From Methanomassiliicoccaceae archaeon (lineage in GTDB: Archaea > Thermoplasmatota > Thermoplasmata > Methanomassiliicoccales > Methanomethylophilaceae): DNA of 14,205 nucleotides. Positions 9,132 through 14,205 of this stretch are shown piece by piece; the first letter of the stretch is position 1; each line of letters starts with the position of its first letter. Location: the NCBI GenBank assembly GCA_009778275.1, contig WRKC01000090.1:1-14205 (forward strand). The letters are read 5' to 3'. Both the position numbers and the translations under genes were made by a program. The notes beneath the pieces were generated by a model. The model was not told the DNA's origin, did not search any database, and saw nothing but the letters and a program-made list of their open reading frames with translations.

Positions 9132-10014
9132 CAACGAAGAACTCTCCAAACTCAGGAAAGCCGGGGAAGTGGCCTCCGCGGCGAGGTCCCTCGGAATGGA
9201 CATGGTAGGGGAGGGAGTGAAACTTTTCGACGTCGCGCAGGAGGTCGAAGGATACATCAGAAAGAAAGGATGCTGTCTTGCGTTCCCCTGCAACATCAGC
9301 ATCAATGAGGTCGCGGCCCACTATACCCCCTGCATTGACGATAAGAAAGTGTTCGAGATAGGCGATGTGGTCAAAGTGGATTGCGGTGCCGAGGTAGACG
9401 GGTACGTTGGAGATACCGCGGGGACGGTGGAGGTTGGCACGAAAAGGTACCGCAACCTCATTGAGGCATCGAAGCGTGCCAGAGACACCGTAGTGGAGTT
9501 CGTCGGAGCGGGGACGCCCATCGGTGAGATAGGAAGGGCAGTGGAGATGTCCATGAAGCAGGACGGCTTCAGGCCGATCGTCAATCTCTGCGGACATCAG
9601 ATAAAACCGTACAACCTGCACGCCGGCGTATCGATACCGAGCTACAACAACGGGGATGCCGGCAGGCTCGTGCCCGGAATGGTGATAGCGATCGAGCCCT
9701 TTGCGACAGACGGGGGAGGAACGGTCGACGATGGCCCCCCGGGCAACATAGTAAGGATAGTAAGGGAAAGGAAGCTGGCAGATCCGAGGTCGCAGGAGTT
9801 CTTCGAATATGCTAAAAAGGAATTCAAATCCTTCCCTTTCTGTGCCAGGAGCTGCGATTTCCCAGATGCGGAGAAATGTGTGAAGGACCTCGTCAGGCAC
9901 GGTGTCCTCACAAGCTATGCGCAGATGGTGGAAACGAAGAAGGGAATGGTGTCGCAATTCGAGCACACTTTCTACATTACCAACGGAAGGGCGGAAGTGA
10001 CCACCCTCCCGTAA
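9124..10014 (+). CDS. map: Methionine aminopeptidase, type II
   Basis: This 296-residue cytoplasmic enzyme removes the initiator methionine from new proteins whose second residue is small. The five expected metal ligands of the pita-bread fold are all present: D86 (VDCGAEVDG), D97 (GDTAG), H158 (CGHQI), E191 (AIEPFA) and E280 (FEHTF); the catalytic H66 lies in AAHYTP. The insert between H158 and E280 (about 195-265) is that of type II enzymes. The length equals that of other archaeal MetAPs. It is third in the MBL-sua5-map operon; the ATG lies inside the end of sua5, and a GAGG SD at 9111-9114 within sua5 serves it. A tRNA gene follows 37 bases after the stop. No odd residue was seen. Confidence 0.96.
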   Translation: MLNNEELSKLRKAGEVASAARSLGMDMVGEGVKLFDVAQEVEGYIRKKGCCLAFPCNISINEVAAHYTPCIDDKKVFEIGDVVKVDCGAEVDGYVGDTAGTVEVGTKRYRNLIEASKRARDTVVEFVGAGTPIGEIGRAVEMSMKQDGFRPIVNLCGHQIKPYNLHAGVSIPSYNNGDAGRLVPGMVIAIEPFATDGGGTVDDGPPGNIVRIVRERKLADPRSQEFFEYAKKEFKSFPFCARSCDFPDAEKCVKDLVRHGVLTSYAQMVETKKGMVSQFEHTFYITNGRAEVTTLP

Positions 10015-10017
10015 AGC

Positions 10018-10025
10018 TTTATCTA
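10018..10025 (+). promoter_or_regulatory. TATA box of the tRNA-Leu gene
   Basis: TTTATCTA lies just past the map stop codon, ending 27 bases before the first base of the tRNA. This is the expected spacing for an archaeal promoter whose transcript starts at or near the mature 5' end, so the tRNA probably has its own promoter although it sits behind the operon. Confidence 0.5.
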
Positions 10026-10051
10026 CATTCTGTCACTACAGAATCCAACAA

Positions 10052-10136
10052 GCCGAAGTTGCCAAGCCTGGTCAAAGGCGATGGACTCAAGATCCATTCT
10101 CGTAGGAGTTCACCGGTTCGAATCCGGTCTTCGGCA
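10052..10136 (+). tRNA. tRNA-Leu (anticodon CAA)
   Basis: An 85-base class II tRNA folds cleanly. The acceptor stem GCCGAAG/CTTCGGC has seven perfect pairs (10052-10058 with 10129-10135), with A at 10136 as discriminator base. The D stem is GCC/GGC (10061-10063, 10077-10079). The anticodon stem ATGGA/TCCAT encloses the loop CTCAAGA with CAA at 10088-10090, which reads UUG. A 14-base variable region (10098-10111) forms a CTC/GAG arm. The T stem ACCGG/CCGGT holds the TTCGAAT loop. The long variable arm and discriminator A fit leucine. No intron is present, and CCA is not encoded (CTA follows). Confidence 0.95.
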
Positions 10137-10142
10137 CTATAA

Positions 10143-10182
10143 TTTTCTCAAAGTCGTGTTCCTTGTAAAGTTCTATTTTTTT
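10143..10182 (+). terminator. T-tracts after the tRNA gene
   Basis: Two T-runs follow the tRNA: T4 at 10143-10146 and T7 at 10176-10182. Archaeal RNA polymerase stops at such tracts without a hairpin, so these are the likely tRNA end signals. No hairpin is associated with either run. Confidence 0.4.
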
Positions 10183-10250
10183 CACACTTTATGAAAAATT
10201 TGGAGTTGTATTCCAAAAATTACACCAAATATCCAATAGAATCTCTCAGC

Positions 10251-10409
10251 ATGATAGACAAAACGGTCTACGCTGCCATAGAATGAAGCGTCTCACAGCA
10301 CCCGGTCACACTGATAACCGGCGCGAGGCAGGTCGGAAAGACCACTCTGTGCCGCGAGTTCGCAAACAAACACGGATACTTTGTGAAACGCAGGATCTCT
10401 GAGTATTAA
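10251..10409 (+). pseudogene. Remnant of an AAA-type ATPase (ATPase/DUF4143-like), N-terminal end only
   Basis: From the ATG at 10251 the frame reads 11 codons, meets an in-frame TGA (10284-10286), then continues into VTLITGARQVGKTTLCREFA, which contains a clear Walker A motif (GARQVGKT), and stops at TAA 10407. This opening is typical of the single-protein AAA ATPases often annotated as DUF4143 or ATP-binding proteins, normally some 380-450 residues; only about 50 remain. Walker B, the sensor motifs and the C-terminal domain are absent. The same frame also opens at an ATG at 10191, so the old start may lie there. No SD is seen. TGA is the ordinary stop of the neighbouring genes, so readthrough is unlikely. 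The remnant abuts the promoter of the ribosomal operon. Confidence 0.7.
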
Positions 10410-10411
10410 AC

Positions 10412-10444
10412 AAAGGTTTCCTGTAATAACCTTTAATAAGGAAA
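10412..10444 (+). promoter_or_regulatory. TATA box of the S13 operon within overlapping inverted repeats
   Basis: TTTAATAA (10432-10439) is the best TATA candidate and predicts a transcript start near 10460-10466, giving a leader of about 100 bases. Two inverted repeats interlock around it: AAAGGTT/AACCTTT (10412-10418 with 10428-10434) and TTTCCT/AGGAAA (10417-10422 with 10439-10444). A protein bound to either would cover the TATA box, so this may be an operator; that is inference. Confidence 0.45.
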
Positions 10445-10468
10445 ACACAATCCGAGCCGTAACGTAAA

Positions 10469-10543
10469 CTCAGGACCCGTCGCAGACGAACACTGAGAGC
10501 GCGTCCAGAAGGACAAGGCGCTTGAGCACATCCCCAAGGGGGA
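10469..10543 (+). promoter_or_regulatory. Structured 5' leader of the S13-S4-S11-RpoD operon (three hairpins)
   Basis: Three stems follow one another between the predicted transcript start and the SD. Stem I: CTCAG/CTGAG (10469-10473, 10493-10497) enclosing CGTC/GACG (10478-10481, 10485-10488). Stem II: AGCGC-GTCC/GGAC-GCGCT (10498-10506, 10511-10514, 10518-10522), nine pairs, loop AGAA, a 3-base bulge AAG on the 3' side. Stem III: TCCCC/GGGGA (10531-10535, 10539-10543). The SD at 10552-10556 is free in this fold. A ribosomal protein of the operon may bind here to control translation, as S4 does in the bacterial alpha operon; this is by analogy only. Confidence 0.45.
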
Positions 10544-10563
10544 ACATTTACGGAGGAATGAAC

Positions 10564-11046
10564 ATGGCGAAACCAAAGAAGGACGCGCCTGAGAAGAAAG
10601 AAGATGAGAACTTCAACTTCATAGTCCGTATCGCTAACAGCGATATCGACGGTCAGAAGAGGACCGTCATAGGGCTTCAAAGCATCAAAGGCGTAGGAAA
10701 AAGAGTAGCGCAGATCGTGGCCAAGAAGGCCGATGTCGATCCGACGGCAAGAATAGGAACGATCCCCGACGAGAAGGTCAAGGAGCTGGAGAAGCTCATT
10801 CTCACATATGTCGAATACGCCCCGCACTGGGCGGTCAACAGGCAGATGGATTATGAGACCGGGGCCGACATGCATCTTATCGGGAACGATCTCGACATGA
10901 TCCAAAAGGATGATGTGAACAGAATGAAGATGATCCGCTGTTACCGCGGAATAAGGCACGAGACCAAACACAAGGTCAGAGGACAGAGGACCCGTTCCAA
11001 CGGAAGGAAGGGACTCACGCTGGGTGTCCAGAGGAAATCATCCTGA
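10564..11046 (+). CDS. rps13: 30S ribosomal protein S13 (uS13)
   Basis: This 160-residue protein sits in the head of the small subunit, contacts the P-site tRNA through its C-terminal tail and bridges to the large subunit. The S13 signature CYRGIRHETKHKVRGQRT is followed by RSNGRKG in the basic tail, and the helix-two-turn-helix core appears as SIKGVGKRVAQ. The first 15 residues form a lysine/acid-rich extension. I chose ATG 10564: the SD GGAGG at 10552-10556 lies seven bases before it, whereas the ATG at 10558 is one base from the SD, and a TTG at 10522 falls in leader stem II. It is the first gene of the operon; its TGA overlaps the SD of rps4. Confidence 0.96.
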   Translation: MAKPKKDAPEKKEDENFNFIVRIANSDIDGQKRTVIGLQSIKGVGKRVAQIVAKKADVDPTARIGTIPDEKVKELEKLILTYVEYAPHWAVNRQMDYETGADMHLIGNDLDMIQKDDVNRMKMIRCYRGIRHETKHKVRGQRTRSNGRKGLTLGVQRKSS

Positions 11047-11056
11047 GGTGATGTGA

Positions 11057-11707
11057 ATGGGAGACCCGAAATTCTCACGTAAATCGTATGATACACCTTC
11101 CCACCCTTGGCAGGGCGAGAGGATAAAGAGAGAAGTGGAGATCGTCCGCGAGTTCGGCCTTAAGAACAAGACCGAGGTATGGAAAGCGCAGACGGTCCTG
11201 AGGAACTTCAGAAAACAGTCCAGAGAACTCCAGGCCCGTCTGAGGGGAGGAGATGCGCAGGCCAGGATCGAGGCGGACGCACTTATAAAGAAGTGTTCGC
11301 GCATGGGCCTGCTGCCGGTCACCGGCTCGGACCTTAACGACATTCTGATCCTTTCAGAGGGCGACATCCTGTCGAGAAGGCTTCAATCGGTCGTCTTCGA
11401 CAAAGGTCTGGCGACCACCATCAAACAGGCGAGGCAGCTGATCACCCACGGTCATATACACATAAACGGCCACAGGGTGACGGTGCCGGGATACATCGTC
11501 AGCAGGGAAGAGGAGGCATCCGTCATATACAACGATGCATCGCCCTTCACGGATGAGATGCACCCGATGAGGATATCGCCGGAGCAGGCCGCCGCTAACG
11601 CAGCGGTCAAGGCCGAAGCCAAAGCGAAGGCCGACAAAGAAATGGCAGCCAAAGCGAAAGCCGATGCTGACGAGGCGGGAATAACACTTGAGGACGGTGG
11701 TGCCTGA
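11057..11707 (+). CDS. rps4: 30S ribosomal protein S4 (uS4)
   Basis: A 216-residue primary binder of 16S rRNA that starts small-subunit body assembly. The archaeal N-terminus (FSRKSYDTPSHPWQGERI) and the S4 RNA-binding domain at about 104-152 (LSRRLQ, KQARQLITHGHIHINGHRV, VPGYIVS) are clear. After about residue 177 comes an Ala/Lys/Glu-rich tail with two AKAKAD copies (codons at 11618-11635 and 11648-11665, nearly identical in bases), which looks like growth by local duplication. The SD GAGGTGAT at 11045-11052 overlaps the stop of rps13; its own TGA shares one base with the ATG of rps11, implying coupled translation. In bacteria S4 represses its own operon; whether this one does is unknown, but the folded leader makes it worth asking. 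Confidence 0.97.
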   Translation: MGDPKFSRKSYDTPSHPWQGERIKREVEIVREFGLKNKTEVWKAQTVLRNFRKQSRELQARLRGGDAQARIEADALIKKCSRMGLLPVTGSDLNDILILSEGDILSRRLQSVVFDKGLATTIKQARQLITHGHIHINGHRVTVPGYIVSREEEASVIYNDASPFTDEMHPMRISPEQAAANAAVKAEAKAKADKEMAAKAKADADEAGITLEDGGA

Positions 11708-12093
11708 TGACAGCTAAATGGGGAATAGCGAACATTTACGCAAGTTACAACAACATAATGATCACACTGACCGACATAACCGGCGCCGAGACCATAGGCA
11801 AGGTCACCGGCGGGATGGTAGTGAAGCAGGCGAAGGATGAGTCATCACCATATGCGGCGCAGAAGGCTGCGGAAAAGATCGCAGAGGTCGCAAAAGAGAG
11901 GGACATCGTCGGAATACACGTCAAAGTGCGTGCACCCGGCGGGAACAAATCCGCCTCTCCGGGGCCCGGCGCTCAGGCGGCTATCCGTGCCCTTGCGAGG
12001 GCGGGGCTGAAGATCGGGCGCATCGAGGACGTCACACCTATCCCGCACGACGGTACCAAGAAGAAAGGCGGTCGCAGAGGGCGCAGGGTCTGA
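11707..12093 (+). CDS. rps11: 30S ribosomal protein S11 (uS11)
   Basis: This 128-residue protein lies on the platform of the small subunit near the E site and the mRNA exit. The signature is intact: RAPGGNKSASPGPGAQAA at about 75-92, then RALARAGLKIGRIEDVTPIPHDGT, and the basic tail KKKGGRRGRRV. The length is normal for archaeal S11, which lacks the long N-terminal arm of eukaryotic uS11. The ATG overlaps the TGA of rps4 in TGATG, with a GGTGGTG run just upstream; 12 bases separate it from rpoD. Confidence 0.97.
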   Translation: MTAKWGIANIYASYNNIMITLTDITGAETIGKVTGGMVVKQAKDESSPYAAQKAAEKIAEVAKERDIVGIHVKVRAPGGNKSASPGPGAQAAIRALARAGLKIGRIEDVTPIPHDGTKKKGGRRGRRV

Positions 12094-12105
12094 GGAGGCA
12101 CTCTC

Positions 12106-12939
12106 ATGGAGATAGAGATACGCGAAATGGGGGAGACGAAAGGCAGTTTCATACTGAAGAATTCCTCTCCCGCCATAGCGAACGCGCTCAGAAGGACCAT
12201 GCTCACCGACATCCCCAAAATGGCGATCGACAAGGTGGAGTTCCACCTCGGGCCCATAATGGCGGATGACAAAGAGTATGAGAGCGTGACCCCTCTCTTC
12301 GACGAGATCGTAGCTCACAGGCTCGGCATGGTGCCCGTGCCGACCGACCATGAACTCTTCACGTTCCAGGAGAACTGCGTCTGCGGAGGGGAGGGATGCC
12401 CCAGCTGTACGATAATGTACAGCATCAACAGGATGGGGCCGTGCACGGTCCTTTCCGGGGACATGATGCCTCTCGGGAACTCGAGCCTTGCTGTCAAGGA
12501 TCAGTTCATTCCTCTGGTGGAGCTCACCGGCGGGCAGGCGGTCCTCATCTACGCCACAGCGGTGATGGGGACAGCCAGGAAGCACGCGAAATGGCAGGCA
12601 GCCTTCGGCGTGGGGTACAAGTATCTTCCAAAGGTGTCGATCGACGAGAAGAAGGCCTCCGAACCGCATGTGGTCAAGTGCGCAAGCATATGCCCCAAAG
12701 GCGTGTTCGAGGTCAAGAACGGCAAACTGAAAGTAAAAGAAATGCTGAGCTGCAATATGTGCAGGGAATGCGAGGACGTGTCCGGAGGGGCGGTGTCGAT
12801 CGGCGCAGACGACACCAATTTCTTCTTCAGGTACGAGACCGACGGTTCCCTGACCGCGAAACAGGTCCTCGACAAAGCGTTGGAGCTGCTCTCGAAACAA
12901 TCGGAAGAGGCCTTTTCCCGTTTGGGAGAGGACCTCTGA
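12106..12939 (+). CDS. rpoD: DNA-directed RNA polymerase subunit D with [4Fe-4S] domain
   Basis: This 277-residue subunit corresponds to eukaryotic Rpb3 and half of the bacterial alpha dimer. With subunit L it forms the platform on which the large RNA polymerase subunits assemble. The dimerisation region includes NSSPAIANALRRTMLTDIPKMAID (about 19-42). A ferredoxin-like insert has C192 and C196-P plus C216, C219 and C222; by ferredoxin logic C196, C216, C219 and C222 can hold one [4Fe-4S] cluster, while ligands for a second cluster, as found in some methanogens, are missing. Another cysteine set, C91, C93, C98 and C101, looks like a metal-binding loop. The SD GGAGG (12094-12098) immediately follows the rps11 stop. 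It is the last gene of the operon as seen here. Confidence 0.97.
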   Translation: MEIEIREMGETKGSFILKNSSPAIANALRRTMLTDIPKMAIDKVEFHLGPIMADDKEYESVTPLFDEIVAHRLGMVPVPTDHELFTFQENCVCGGEGCPSCTIMYSINRMGPCTVLSGDMMPLGNSSLAVKDQFIPLVELTGGQAVLIYATAVMGTARKHAKWQAAFGVGYKYLPKVSIDEKKASEPHVVKCASICPKGVFEVKNGKLKVKEMLSCNMCRECEDVSGGAVSIGADDTNFFFRYETDGSLTAKQVLDKALELLSKQSEEAFSRLGEDL

Positions 12940-12947
12940 TCTTCAAT

Positions 12948-12970
12948 GCGGGCGCAAGCCCGCGGTCATT
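12948..12970 (+). terminator. GC-rich hairpin between convergent rpoD and polC
   Basis: GCGGGC (12948-12953) and GCCCGC (12958-12963) pair perfectly around a GCAA loop of the stable GNRA type, followed within four bases by a T5 run (12966-12970 region). It begins nine bases after the rpoD stop, and the polC stop lies just beyond it. It can end the ribosomal/RNA polymerase operon; on the other strand there is no T-run after the stem, so it is best read as the plus-strand terminator. Confidence 0.65.
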
Positions 12971-12972
12971 TT

Positions 12973-14205
12973 TCAATAGAAATCCGAGAGTCTGCACTTT
13001 TTGATCTTGTCGTTGTTGAAAACGGAGTCCATGCTCATTTCTAGGATCATTATCCTTTCTTTGGTGTAATCGTCAAGCTCGTACTTCTCGCTGATCTCCT
13101 TCGATACTTCCAGATATTTCCTCACGCTTGCCTCGTACACGGTGAGATTCAGTTGGTTCTCGCATTTGTTGCACATACCAGAGAGGGGCATTCTTCTGTA
13201 TTTCTCTCCGCACTTGGTGCATCTTACCATCTGGGTGCTGAAGCTTCTGAGGTTCCCGGCCATGTCCGGCAGGAAGTGTTTGTTGATGACCTTGATGGCA
13301 ACATCCCTTTCGTCCACCGCCCTTATCTTCTTTCCCAGAAGCAGCTGGGCGTTCATCTTGTCCGTCATGGTCAACAGCGTGGTGTATGCGGAGTTCATCG
13401 GACCCTCAGATATGTCCTTGGTGTCATGGGTGAAGCCGAGCCCCTCGTACTGCAGCAGGGTCCCTATCCGCCCTGAGATGAGGTCCATGTCCTTCTCCAA
13501 TTCCTTCGCGTCACGCATATCCATCGCCGCCTTGTAGAACTCGAGAGGATATCTCCTGAGACAGTCTATGTTGTGGGCCTCCTTATCGATCTCGTTCGGG
13601 TCCAGCCTGGTTGTGAGAACGAGGGGCGCATCCATCAGTCCGCCTCTCCTCTCGGGAAGATACAGCCTTGAGAAGTTCAGCAGACCGTCGAGAGCCAGTA
13701 TAACGCAGTCCTCGTCCCCGTCGCAGTTCCTTCTCTTTGCGGCGTGGAAAAATGGATGTCCGTAGCAGCCTCTGACATCGGAATACCCGATGATGCGGCA
13801 AAGGATACAGCCGGACGTGTGAGGCGCGAGCCCGAATGTAAGGTGTCCGATCAGTCCGCTCCGGTCCTTCACGTTGTAATATCTGTCCAGGCCGTAAATT
13901 TTTTCCAGTTCGTCGTCCAAGTATTTGGACACCTTCACCAAGAAGTCCCCGCAGTCCTTTGACGGGATTATGTCCTGGACCTTCAGTTCGCAGATCTGCT
14001 CGGTGCTAGTAAGAGGATCCCCATTCCAATCGCGGAGGTATCCGAGTTCTTTTGCCTCTTCCACGCTGAGGCCGATCTCCCTTGGTCTGAAATGCGTAAG
14101 CGGCATATCCGTCATGTCGTACCTTATCGTGCCGTCCTTGTACATCGATACGCCGTTCTTCGATCGAAGTATCCCTTTCTCAAGTATCTCCGGCGTCTTC
14201 GATCT
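12973..14205 (-). CDS. polC: DNA polymerase II (PolD) large subunit DP2, C-terminal 410 residues (partial)
   Basis: DP2 is the catalytic subunit of the archaeal replicative polymerase D and works with the DP1 exonuclease subunit. The reading frame is open to the right edge, so the N-terminal part lies outside; an apparent ATG at 14145 is internal. Fragment numbering: VYKDGTIRxD-like motif (here MYKDGTIRYD) at 21-30; LTFGLAPHTSGCILCRIIGY at about 102-121; the active-site segment NCDGDEDCVIL from about 160 with the acidic pair D162 and D164, as in double-psi barrel polymerases; LDGLLNFSR; a zinc motif C329-x2-C332...C345-x2-C348; and a C-terminal CRLSDFY tail that resembles a PCNA-interacting PIP box (KxxLxxFY). 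No intein is seen in this part. It ends 33 bases from rpoD in convergent orientation. Confidence 0.96.
   Translation of the reverse strand, partial: RSKTPEILEKGILRSKNGVSMYKDGTIRYDMTDMPLTHFRPREIGLSVEEAKELGYLRDWNGDPLTSTEQICELKVQDIIPSKDCGDFLVKVSKYLDDELEKIYGLDRYYNVKDRSGLIGHLTFGLAPHTSGCILCRIIGYSDVRGCYGHPFFHAAKRRNCDGDEDCVILALDGLLNFSRLYLPERRGGLMDAPLVLTTRLDPNEIDKEAHNIDCLRRYPLEFYKAAMDMRDAKELEKDMDLISGRIGTLLQYEGLGFTHDTKDISEGPMNSAYTTLLTMTDKMNAQLLLGKKIRAVDERDVAIKVINKHFLPDMAGNLRSFSTQMVRCTKCGEKYRRMPLSGMCNKCENQLNLTVYEASVRKYLEVSKEISEKYELDDYTKERIMILEMSMDSVFNNDKIKKCRLSDFY

Noticed and set aside
10284..10286. TGA inside the ATPase remnant as a recoded sense codon
   Set aside because: TGA is the normal stop of most neighbouring genes, and the frame ends 40 codons later without the rest of the ATPase.
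10522..10563. Earlier TTG start for rps13
   Set aside because: The TTG lies in leader stem II without an SD; the GGAGG at 10552 points to ATG 10564, where the normal MAKPKK start begins.
10306..10971. 221-codon minus-strand frame across the ribosomal leader and rps13
   Set aside because: It would overlap the promoter, leader and conserved rps13; no recognisable motif.
11845..12900. 351-codon open frame on the minus strand opposite rps11 and rpoD
   Set aside because: Shadow of two highly conserved genes; the translation is compositionally odd and matches no family I know.

Overview
The window is archaeal. It carries the conserved S13–S4–S11–RpoD gene cluster, the large subunit (DP2) of the archaea-specific DNA polymerase D, a type II methionine aminopeptidase, a tRNA without an encoded CCA end, archaeal SD sequences and TATA boxes. 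A very large secreted leucine-rich/InlB-repeat surface protein ending in three membrane segments, moderate GC and no amber stop among nine genes together suggest a host-associated Methanomassiliicoccales (Thermoplasmatota) methanogen. That placement is inference; the archaeal assignment is secure.

Layout. (1) 1-108 is upstream DNA with a small dyad and the SD. (2) 109-7713 (+) encodes a 2534-residue adhesin-like protein: signal peptide, BspA-type LRR block, about 14 InlB/Flg_new-type modules, two further C-terminal repeat domains and a 3-TM anchor. A hairpin and T-tract follow. (3) 7852-10014 (+) is a tight three-gene operon with overlapping ends: an MBL-fold hydrolase, a YrdC/Sua5 threonylcarbamoyl-AMP synthase and methionine aminopeptidase. 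Its TATA box is placed for a leaderless mRNA. (4) 10052-10136 (+) is tRNA-Leu(CAA). (5) 10251-10409 (+) is the broken N-terminal end of an AAA-type ATPase. (6) 10410-10563 holds the promoter and a leader with three successive hairpins. (7) 10564-12939 (+) is rps13-rps4-rps11-rpoD. (8) After a GC-rich hairpin, polC (DP2) converges on the minus strand and runs off the right edge.

Most of the right two thirds is housekeeping information processing: tRNA modification, N-terminal methionine removal, ribosome and RNA polymerase assembly, and replication. The accessory part is the giant surface protein. The most intriguing non-coding structure is the folded leader and dyad-flanked promoter in front of the S13 operon, a possible autoregulatory site. 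I saw no CRISPR array, insertion sequence or phage gene.
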